Shown: one piece after another, positions 39,301 to 51,300 of the stretch
How positions within the stretch are numbered: the first letter of the stretch is position 1
How the letters are laid out: each line of letters begins with the position of its first letter
From: Antedon bifida
Lineage: Eukaryota > Echinodermata > Crinoidea > Comatulida > Antedonidae
Assembly: GCA_963402885.1 (NCBI GenBank)
Contig: OY727103.1
Location: 17,634,085 to 17,698,084 of the forward strand
DNA: 64,000 nt
Reading direction: 5' to 3'
Notes under the pieces: model-generated
Seen by the model: the letters and a program-made list of their open reading frames with translations, nothing else
Told to the model about the DNA's origin: nothing
The model's database searches: none
Translations under genes and position numbers: made by a program

Positions 39301-42300
39301 TAAGCTAATTTGGCGCAAATTCTTTACAGTACAACTTACACCCACCCCCATTGGGACATCACTATTCATGGGACATCACTATTCAGGGGAACATCACTAT
39401 TCAGGTGACATCACTATTCAGGTGACATCACTATTCAGGGGACATCACTATTCAGGGGACATCACTATTCAGGGGACATCACTATTCAGGGAACATCACT
39501 ATTCAGGGCACATCACTATTCAGGGCACATAACTATTCAGGGCACATCACTATTCAGGGCACATCACTATTCAGGGCACATCACTATTCAGGGCACATCA
39601 CTATTCAGGGCACATCACTATTCAGGGGACATCACTATTCAGGGCACATCACTATTCAGGGAACATCACTATTCAGGGGACATCACTATTCAGGGGACAT
39701 CACTATTCAGGGCACATCACTATTCAGGGCACATCACTATTCAGGGCACATCACTATTCAGGGCACATCACTATTCAGGGGATACTCCTTTTACATGAGA
39801 TATGTCCGTGCTAAATGTGATACAGGTTCACTGGGAAATGGCCAGAAAAACCCATGAAATTAAACTTTTAAATTTTTCACAGAAAATATTGAGCTATTTA
39901 AAACATATTTAATACAAGGTTTGTGTTAAAAAAGTTGACGGCCAGTAAAATTGAATTTGGGCCAGTAGAAAAACTTATCTACTGGCCCAATAGAGCAGTT
40001 AAAAAAAACCTTAAGGATGACCCCTGTATGTCAAGGCTTAAGTGAGATATTCTAATATTTCAGGGGGTATCAATATTCAATCTAACAGCAGACCAGGTAA
40101 GGTTCATTCATGTGACATTAACGTGTGACATGTGCTGCACTTGCCATGTGTTACATGCACGCAGACATACCCACACACATCATGTGCATGAACTATGACA
40201 TTGATAATCATGTCTACTATATGCTAGACAATTGTCTATCAAATTTGTTTATGCATGGAGAAAATAAATGCAGTATAAATTACTACAGGGAGAAAAGGTC
40301 ACTAGCTTGGAAAGTACAATTAAAATTGTTATTTTACAACAAGACGCATGCATGCTTTATGCTATACAGTAGAGCCTCTCCTTTGGGACGCTGCTATTCA
40401 GGAGATGTTATCATGTGAAATGAACAAGGGTCAATATATGCTTTGACACTACAGCAAACCCCTATTGAGGGGACACCCTTATTAAGGAACCACTTTGTTG
40501 GGTCCTGAAGGTGTACCCTTAATAGGGGTTCTACTGTATTAGTAAGTCAGCTACTTAAGGTTAAAGGGTCAGCTTACACAAAAGCACATTGATTATCAAA
40601 ATCGATAGGAAAGTAATTTAGGTTAGTCTTCGGATTGCATGAAAATGTTGAGGTGATGCAGGGCTACAACGCTACATGGGCACCATATCTGCAGATCATG
40701 AATATTCATGAATACTACTACTAAAGATTAGTGTGTCCCGACTGGGACACCGCTATTTAGAAGACACCTCTATTAAGGTGATATTTCTTGTAAGATAAGG
40801 GAAATATATCACTAGCATAGTACATTAGTAGTATTTTCATGAACAGTCTTAGCCTAAACAACCTGGGAAGGGAGGAGGAAGAGTTGTTGGCATGTTTCAA
40901 ATATATATTTTGCGTTACTGGTATAGGTTGTATTAAAAATATGGAATTGCTTAAATTATCTGTCTTTACATTTTATATATTAAGGGGACACCTTTGGGCC
41001 CAACAAAGTGTTGTCTTATTAGGATTGTTGGCCATAGTGTTAAAGCATACATTATTGCCTTTTAGGAAAGTGCCCCTGTATTAATTGGGATGTCTCCTGA
41101 ATAAAGGAGGGCTAAGTAGTAAATTGTAGTAGGATGTTTCTTTACCCATGATCGCCTCTAACCCCCTATGATCACCTCTAACCCCCTATGATCACCTCTA
41201 ACCTTCTATGATTGCCTCTATTCCCCTACGATCGCCTCTACTCCCCTATGATCATATCTACCCCCCTATGATCGTATCTACCCCCCTATGATTGCCTCTA
41301 ACCCCCTATGATCACTTCTAACCCCCTATGATCACCTCTAACCCCCTATGATTGCCTCTACTCCCTTACGATCTCCTCAACTCCCCTATGATTACCTCTA
41401 CCCCTTATGATTGCATCTACTCCCCTATGATACCTCTACCCCTTATGATGGCCTCTACCCCCTTATGATGGCCTCTACCCCCTTATGATGGCCTCTACCC
41501 CCCTATGATGGTCTCTATCCCCTAGGATCGCCTCAACCCCCTATGATCGCTTCTACCCTCCTATGATCGCTTCTACCCCCCTATGATCACCTCTACCCAC
41601 TATGATTGCCTCTACCCTACCCCCTATGATCGCCTCTACCCGCTATGATTGCCTCTACCCTACCCCCTATGATCGCCTCTATTCCCCTATGATCGCCTCT
41701 ATTCCCCTATGATCGCCTCTATTCCCCTATGATCGCCTCTATTCCCCTATGATCGCCTCTATTCCCCTATGATCGCCTCTATTCCCCTATGATCGCCGAC
41801 TACCCTTGGTTAAATTTGCCATCATGTAGATATTTAACACAGTAGCATATGAATATCTATGTGATCCCATAGAGGTTTATCAACCTAATAAGCAATTAAC
41901 CAAGTTTACATCATACTAGGCATTCGTCCATATGGCTTTGCTTACAGTATTTTCCATTGGGACATTGTTTCAATGATTGGCTATTAACAGTTACTATTTA
42001 TAAAACTCTTATATAATACCCCGAAAGGATAACACTGTCATATACTGAAGGAATGTATTTCATTTCAGTCTAACAATATACATAAACTAAAATGTATTTA
42101 TTAATAATTTCCTGCCCTTTTCATGATATTGAGAGTAATTAAAATATTTTAAAAGTAATGTTCATGTTTGAATGGAACTAATTTAATAATACAGTGTAAA
42201 TAATCATATTGTAAATATAAAGGAATCTGTATCTGGAAAACTGGTGGTTTCAAAGTGATTACATTTTCTCAAAGCAAATCCCTGGATTTTGGTCCAAAAG

Positions 42301-45300
42301 TACACCTATAGACTTTACAGAACTACTAGCAAATATACCCTCTCCAAACTGGGTAACTCACTCTGGGGCGGTTTTAAAATGTAGTTTAAAAAACAGTACA
42401 ATTCTCTTCATTTTGATACTTTATTACTACCTGCATCCCATGGGTGGTTCAATTGTATTTTTTAAAACTTTCCCAGTACAATTTTGATAATGTTGACACC
42501 CCATTACCACCAACCTCACCCCTTGGGTGGACATGGTTCAATTGACACCCCATTACCACCAACCTCACCCCTTGGGTGGACATGGTTCAATTGACACCCC
42601 ATTACCACCAACCTCACCCCTTGGGTAGACATGGTTCAATTGTAATTTTAACTACAGTAAGTACAATTCCAGTCATTTTGTACCCTTTTATTTCTTTTAA
42701 ATTCAGATTGTACCTGATACTAAATATTCTATTACAACTGGTGATGAAAACAGTATGCTGACTGTTCGTACGGTTTCAATAGCGGGCGACGCTGGAGAGT
42801 ACTCATGTTATGTTGAAAACGATTTCGGAAACGATGATGTAATGGGTTCCCTGACTGTTCTCCGTAAGTTTCTTTCAGTTTATTAATCAATGTAAAGCTC
42901 TGTCGTCTACACTATCAAACTATTTTGATATGGTAATGATATGCCCATATATAGTAGTGATATGACATCATCATGTCCATATATGGGCATATAACATTTT
43001 TTTGTTTGAGTGTAGACAGAGCTTTAGACAATAAATGCAATGCACTGGGCTTTTAAATCATTTTTTATTTTCAACAGAGAATACCGTTATTACACAACCT
43101 CCATCACCTAGTAATGTAGAAGAAGGTAATTCTGTAACGTTGAACTGTCGAGCTAACGCATACAGTGATGCATCATTAGTGTACACATGGGAAGACGACC
43201 AAGGTGTAGAGGTAGCTCAGGGTAACAGTTTCACCCTGACAAATGCGGCGCTAGCCAACACCGGAACGTATACTTGCATTGCATCTACTGATCTGGATGA
43301 GGATAGAGCAACAGCACTCATCACCGTTCAAGGTTTGCGTTTAAATTAAGATAATTTAGAACCTCTATTAAGGGGACACATTTAGGACTTGGGCAGAGTA
43401 TACCCTTAATATGGGTGTCCCCTGATTAGGAGTTGGTCATAGTGATAAACATCAACTCCTTGTTTGTTTCATGAAAAAGTCCCCCTTAATTGGAGTTTCC
43501 CCTTAATAAGAGTGTCCCTTTAATAGAGGTGCCTCCTACTATACGTGTATCTTTAGTAGAGGTGTCTCTTTAATAGAAGTGTCTCTTAATAGAGGTTCGA
43601 GTATTAATTACAATAATAGGGTGTCCTCTATATGGGGTGTCCCAAATGTACTTTGTCCTCAAGTATTACAATAATTCATATTTATAATTTATTATTAAAT
43701 GCATTTTGTCAACAGCAAGACCTGGTCCCCTGACAAGCGTGGATGCCATTTTGGACACAAGAAACAAAAATAAGGCGAACCTTGAATGGGAGGCCGGTCC
43801 TGAACACAACTCACGAATCACTGGATTCATCATTCAAGCTAGAACAGCATTTGATAGCGAGTGGACGGAGGTCAAGAGACCAGAGAGTAACCACCTCACT
43901 GCAAAGGTGGATGTCAATCCTGGAAATACGTACAGCTTTCGCATGGCTGCTGTAAACGACATTGGCACGTCAGATTTTGTCGATGCTAGCAGTACGGTTG
44001 ATACTCCGTCTGGTCCACCACGAACAAACCCTCAGAACGTGGCTGGTAGTGGACAGTCAACAGATACTATGACAATAACATGGGATGTAAGTTACATTTA
44101 CAACAAGGTGTCACGTTTGGAACCCAACAAGTGTCCCCTTAATAGGAGTGTCCACTGCATAGGGGATGGCCATAGTTTCCCTTTACTGGGCATGTCCCCT
44201 GAATAGGGGTGTCCCAAAGGAGAGTTTCTGACACTCGTACCACACAATAATAGGCCCTTGCTGTTGAAAAGTGAAGGGACCGTCTCACCACCTTCAACAA
44301 TATAGGACAGGTACCCCTCCCTCATTTCCCAACGATCTGTACTTTAGGATGGGTTATACTGTAGGCTAGGCTTAGAATGGATCTCTCATCACATTATAGT
44401 GTAGTGGAGCTGTAGCTTGGTGATTAACTTGCTTGCCTTCCAATCCCAAGATACAGGCTTCAATCCTGACCAAAGTGCCAGGGTTGTAATTCATGACTCT
44501 TTCAACTCCACTCCCTAAGCCTCAAGTGATAATTAGCATGATTGTTTATAATCTTAAATTATAAAATAGTTTGTCCATCCTGTAATTGTTGATTCACTAA
44601 TACTATTGGATGCGTTTGAAATATGAAATAATAAATTTTAAAAATAGTAATAATCTAATAGCCTAATTTTCATGTAAACTTAGTGATAGTACTTTGCAGT
44701 ATAATATTATGTTGCATTCTTCTTTTAGCAAATGGACCAATCGCAGCATGGTGCTAGTGGATTCAAGTACATTGTGATGTGGCGTCGAACAGGACAAGAC
44801 GATTGGATGAACGTCACCATCGATGACTACACAACAACAGAATATAGTGTAGATGGCGCTACAACATACGAGTCATTTGACATCAAGGTCATAGCAGTGA
44901 ATGATCAAGGGAAGGGACCGGAAGATGAGCAACCGGTGATTGGGCATTCAGGAGAAGCCAGTAAGTATTGTCGTGCCTAGAAGGGGGAAGGAGGAGATAC
45001 CAGTAAATCCCCTCTGTAGCATCTACTCTATGGACGACATACATGCCAACACTCGTGGGAGACTCCCGTATTTTAAACTCGTCTGCCGGCGTAACATCGT
45101 GCTACCGGTTTTTCACATTTTCTGACAAAGAAGCAGTTGGTGTGGACTCTCAAAAGCATTGTTTATCAAACCACACAATTGATTATAATGACACTTAACA
45201 AACATAACTAGACATGAAGCTCGTCACTTTCATAGTTACACAGATCCTTTCAGGCAGAATTTTTTTTTAAAATACAATAAATTAAGACAGTGCGGTTTAC

Positions 45301-48300
45301 ATGTTTATATTTATAGACCTTATTTTCAAATTCTAATTTAGTTGCTCAGATTTAGTGTGATGGTTGTTTTTATGTTCTTTTTTTCTCCAGAACCCGGGGC
45401 AGCCCCCACTGATGTAACTGTTGACCCGAACCCAACCAGTATTCGTGTTAATTGGACTGCTATTCCAAAGGACAAAGAAAATGGAAAACTTTTGAGAACT
45501 AAGGTAAACATAAACTGTTCAAACAGGAAATGATAATTATTTGGATTTACAGTTGCGAAATAGATCCCAACATAAATTGTTCTTTCTGTCTTCTATCTTT
45601 ATGTGACAAAAATATGCGATGTGCCCTTTTATGGACAGGATGATATCATATCACTACCATATTTGGCGATATCACTACCATATTTGGGTACATCACACTT
45701 TTTTTTGTCAAAATAGTTTGTTAGTGTAGACAGAGTATAAGATCATTTTTACTAACAAATTGTGTGGATAATTACGCTGTGCCTTTACTTATACCGCCAT
45801 CAATTTGGTAATAGATTACAAATCACATGCGTGGGTATACAACAGATTCATTTCTACTGAAAATCAACACAGACCACAATTTTGTTTATAAATCACGGCA
45901 AACTCCATGAATAGAATTCACTTCTTTTTTTTTTCTGTGTAGATCTTTGTGAAACAAGGCTTAATACAAGTAGCATCAACTACCTGTCCTAATGAGCCAA
46001 CATCATGTGTGGTTGGGGACCTAAAGCCAAATACAAATTATGAAGTGACTGTCGGAGTGGAGAATAGCAAGGGCCTAAGTCCTTCTAGTACGTCTGTTTC
46101 CACAACTACAACTGAAGGAGGTAAACAACATGGATTTATTTCAGTATACTACAACTATTGAGGGGATACCTCAACACCCAAAAAGCATCCCCTCAATAGA
46201 GGTTGGCTGTAGTGTAACACATATTAACCCCAGTTTTGTTTCACATGATTGTGTTCCCTTAATAGGGGTGTCTCCTGATTTAGGGGGCATCCCAAAGTAG
46301 AGGTTGTACTGTACAAGATCTGTATAGATATCTCAAACCAGTAACCTCTCGATTACAGGGTGAGCGCCTAAACCACAGAAGCTCTTTATAAACCCTTACA
46401 ATATATATTGTGTATATTTAATCTGTTAGAATATATATCTCATTTGTGATTTGTTAATTAATGCATAATAATATTTCTCATTTGCATATATCAGCACCTG
46501 GTCAAGTCCAAAATTTTATGGTGACTGTGCTATCGGATAGAATGAAACTTACCTGGGCAGATCCACTAAAACCAAACGGTGTGATTCGAGGTTTCAACAT
46601 CGTATATAACAAAAGTAAGAATGTTATATTTCAATTTTATTGCCATGATAATACTATATCAATAAATTTTGTTTATGATGATATAGAAGATGACAATCTT
46701 AAAACTACCACTAAACATTTCTTATTCCTTTGTCCATAATGATGAAACTAACTGAGATGTTTTTGTTCTACCACCTTGGTTGATGAGAGTCTTGAATCAG
46801 TGCTAATTTTATGTCTATTGTTTGCGGCACCCCTGCCATAACAGCTCGACCACTTTACTTGTGTAGCAAATAAAAACAGTAGTCCGATACCAAGTCTTTT
46901 ATTTTATATTCGCATTTAAGCACATCCGTTCTTGTTGTATGGCTATTCTATTTATTATCCTACAACATTCTAATTGTTATGATTATATAAGAACCGACAA
47001 CCTGTAAACAAATATGCAAATTCGAAATTAGCTCAATACCAATATGCAAATTAGCTCAATACCAATATGCAAATTCAAGTTTTCACAACCATTAATTTTC
47101 GTATACACTACATCATCCAGTCAACTTTCTCTCTATCTTTTTATGATTTTTGTTTGTAATTTTTTTTTTCGGTTATAGTCAATGCACAGGTGGCTGGAGA
47201 AGATATTGCAGTTACTTTATCAGCTGATACCTACAAATTTGTCGCAAAGAACCTAGATCCAGGTGAAACATATGCAATCTATATAAAGGCCTTTACAAAT
47301 GCAGCTCCGGGTGAGGTGACGAAACGCGAGCTTACGATGAGGCCGAAGGGAAGTAAGTATGATTGTAATTATCGTTTATTATTATCATATCTTACTTGAG
47401 GTTTAAAATGGGGAAATGACTTAAAATTGTCACTGCCATTTGAGAAATCACGAATTTGATTGTGTTATCTTGTTTGTATCTTAAAGCTCTGTCTACGCTA
47501 TCAAACTTTATGTGATAAAAAAAATATGATGTGCCCATATATGCAAATGATGATGTGATATCACTACCACACTTGGGCACATCACACTTTTTTTGTCAAA
47601 CTAATTTGATAGTGTATACAGAACTCAAGTAAAATACTGTACAGGCATTATGTCATCCTTCAGATGGAGTGTTTCGTTGGGTCACATTCATAAATATGTG
47701 TTAATAAGGTTATAATATAATACTTTTTTTATTATAGGATAACTTTGAATTGGATTTCCTACTGTCAATTGGATTACCTTTACACCTTGTAATATGTTAT
47801 TTTATAGGTTGTACCTTATTTGCAGGTAGATAATAGTGAGCTTTCGTTTCAGGACAGTAGACAACGAAGAGAGGTCCATGTACTTCTCCCTGGACTGTCC
47901 TTGATATACACCTTACAGGATCTCTCCCTTTTTTCTCCGGTTTTGTGCAATTACTTATATTTTTGCTAAATCTGTTGCCGTTTTTAGGGTTTTTTGATGT
48001 ATTTTCATTCATAGTCTTATATCCCAGATTGATAGCATTATTTAAAAATCGATGTGTTTTGTTTCCTTTTGCTTATTAGAGCCAACTTTTAACACTGGCA
48101 CCATAGATATAAACACAAGTGACAATGAGGCTATTGTGGTTTGGAAAGCCAATACAGAGGGTCCAGCAGCATCAACATTTCTGATAAGCTACAAAAGGGC
48201 AGATGGTGAGTATAGTACTGTAATAGCCTTGTTAGCTGTTTACCATAGATTTTAATGTCAGAGTTCAATTTTTGTAAACTTGCTTGAAACTATCCAAGTG

Positions 48301-51300
48301 CGAAAAGTGGTTAAATTTACCTTGTTTATAGTCTAGTGCGAACAGGGCTTTAAACTATTTATTATAGACACAGTGTGTATCCCTCAGGATGTAAATCACC
48401 TTTGAGGTACCAGACAAAATTATTACATTTTTTATTTGTTTTTATCTATTTTTTGTTGTTTTTTATCATGTATGGTATCAAAATAAATCAAATCTGAAAG
48501 AATTTTCAAGAGACACTTTAGAAACTCTAGATAACATTAAAGATGTAGTGTCCCCCAAAAGCCATTTTGCAGTTTTAATAAAGTTATTCACTTATGTAAA
48601 AAAAAAACATAAAAAATTTTTATTTCACAAAAAAAAAGGTTAATTTTAAATAAAAACCATTGTCTAACAGACAGCTATACATTTTTTCGGGTAAATAATT
48701 TTTGTTTCCGGGGGTTTTTTTTAGGGGGAACGTAACTATCTTAAACTTTTTTTTAATTTCAAGATGATGATGGTGATTATTCTAAACCAATTGAAGTATC
48801 AGCCTTTCAAAATCCATTAAGTGTTGAATTGGTAGATTTGGATCCAGGCACCAAATATAAAGGAATAATAAAAGCTGTCAATGATGAGGGCTACACAATT
48901 AAAGAAATAGAATTCAAAACAGGTGGAGTTGGTAAGTATGGAGAGCCAATTGTGCCGTATGGAAAGGCAATTCGATAGTGATTAGCACTCATGGCAATCG
49001 CCAGGGTATTGCACCGTTGTCATGTATTATATGTTGTTGTTTGTGCCTGAAAATTGAATAAAATAAAATAAGTAAAATATTTGTTTAATTTTTGATAAAT
49101 AATTTGCGTCGGAAGAATTCAGTTGGATTAAAAAAGTTCATTCTGACATAAACAAAATACATATATTAATTTGAAAGTTGATTTCATATTTGACTCAAAC
49201 TCAGTTTTGCACATCTATAAATACTATACTGTAAAAATGATTAACTAATATATGCACTGATTATGTTTAAATAACATAGTACTGAATAAAACTGACTCCA
49301 AATTAAAATGTTAACATTGTTTTATCTATATACAGTATAAAAATCATCACAAAATTATAATAAACATGTAAATATTTTTCTTTTTTAGCCAAGAGTACAA
49401 ACACTGGGTCTACAATTCAACCGTGGTTAATAGCTATGATTTGTATTGTGTTGCTCCTTGTGTTAGTATTACTACTCCTATGCTTCATAAGGAGTCAAAA
49501 GGGAGGCAAATACAATGGTAAGTAGTAGAATGTGAGCTTATGAAGTGCTTATTATATGGGAAACTTGACCATATACATCGAACAGAACTAATCTTGCAAT
49601 GTATTATATAATTAATTCTTTTATTTTTGGGCACCTTAAATTTCCACAAAATTGAAATGGTATACACACTAATAATGCACTCTATTTTACACCTCTTTTT
49701 TATGCACCCTGAAAAAGAACCCATGCCTGGGATCAACCCTAAGGAATAGGTATTGACTCCAAGGGAATAGGTATTGACTCCAAGGGAATAGGTATTGACT
49801 CCAAGGGAATAGGTATTGACTCCAAGGGAATAGGTATTGACTCCAAGGGAATAGGTATTGACTCCAAGGGAATAGGTATTGACTCCAAGGGAATAGGTAT
49901 TGACTCCAAGGGAATAGGTATTGACTCCAAGGGAATAGGTATTGACTCCAAGGGAATAGGTATTGACTCCAAGGGAATAGGTATTGACTCCAAAGGAATA
50001 GGTATTGACTCCAAGGGAATAGGTATCCACTCCAAGGGAATAGGTATCAACTCCATGGGAAGGTATCCACTCCAAGGAATGGAAGAGGTATCAACTCCAT
50101 GGGCGTAGGTATTGATTCCCAAGGGAATAGGTATTGACTCCCAAGGAGAGGTATCGACTCTATGGGAATAGGTATTGACTCCATGGAATATGTATTGACT
50201 CCAAGGGAATAGGTATCCACTCCATGGGAAGGTATCCACTCCAAGGGAATAGGTATCGACTCCCAAGGGAATATGTATCCACTCCAAGGAAGGGAATAGG
50301 TATCAACTCTATGGGTATAGGTATCGACTCCCAAGGGAATAGGTATCAACTCCCAAGGGAATAGGTATCAACTCTATGGGTATAGGTATCGACTCCCAAG
50401 GGAATATGTATCCACTCCAAGGAAGGGAATAGGTATCAACTCTATGGGTATAGGTATCGACTCCCAAGGGAATAGGTATCAACTCCATGGGCAGGTAGCG
50501 ACTCCATTGGAATAGGTATCGACTCCCAAGGGAATAGGTATCGACTCCTAGGGAATAGGTATCAACTCTTATTAAATTGAGTTACTTTCAGATGGTAATG
50601 GTTAGCCTTGATCAATGTTGTCAAAGCATGGACTATAAAATGCATTATAACTCATTATCAAAATTAAATATTAACATGTATCATATTCTGTTAAAAAATA
50701 TCCATTGCTTCGCACCTTAGTTTTCAATATGCTTGCAAATTAAATTTTTCTTTTGCTCGTTTTATTTTTTTCCCAAATTTTGGTGATTAATTTCAGTATC
50801 TGATAAGGAAGATGCATTAAGACAATTGGACTTAGAAGCAACGCCTTTAAAAGACCAGAATGGATTCACTGAGTATTCTCCAACAGAGTAAGTTCACGGA
50901 AACACCTAAGAAAATAATTAAGCATAAAAATATTGGGGTTTTTTTTCATTTCATTTATTTGGCATCATCATAGGATAAAATAATATATCAATATAAAATA
51001 AATTTATACAAAAGGTAAAGATACACACTGTTCAGTTAAGAAGTAAGTTAAGAAAGAAAAACAACATACAGTATATACATGCAACACCTTTGTGCTCAAT
51101 GTTAAAACCTTTTGGGCATAAATGTTGGGCACAGTGCTTTATAAGCATAATTTTTGTTCCTGTACTAAGAATCATTTTATTGAAGAATTGTGTTTGTCTT
51201 CATTAAACAATTTAAAAACGGTTTCCAAATTTTATGAAAAAAAATAATAAAAAAAATAAATAAATAAAATATTAAAATTTTTTTTTAATAAATAAAAAAG

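Noticed and set aside
39353..39785. Regularly spaced repeats resembling a CRISPR array
   Set aside because: The 19-bp units abut with no unique spacers, and the DNA is animal. The same holds for 41146-41803 and 49735-50568.
46328..46390. A functional tRNA gene
   Set aside because: Only parts of the A box, anticodon arm and B box are seen; no acceptor stem pairing or Pol III terminator in the right place. A SINE remnant fits better.
47797..48012. 71-codon minus-strand frame in the L1-like FN3-4/FN3-5 intron
   Set aside because: Balanced composition caught the eye (GRDPVRCISRTVQGEVHG), but there is no known domain and no splice context; possibly a retrotransposon scrap.
49485..50349. Minus-strand open frames up to 196 codons with repeating GVNTYSL or ESIPIPL peptides
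   Set aside because: They exist only because a 21-bp intronic minisatellite stays in frame; no promoter, splice or protein support.
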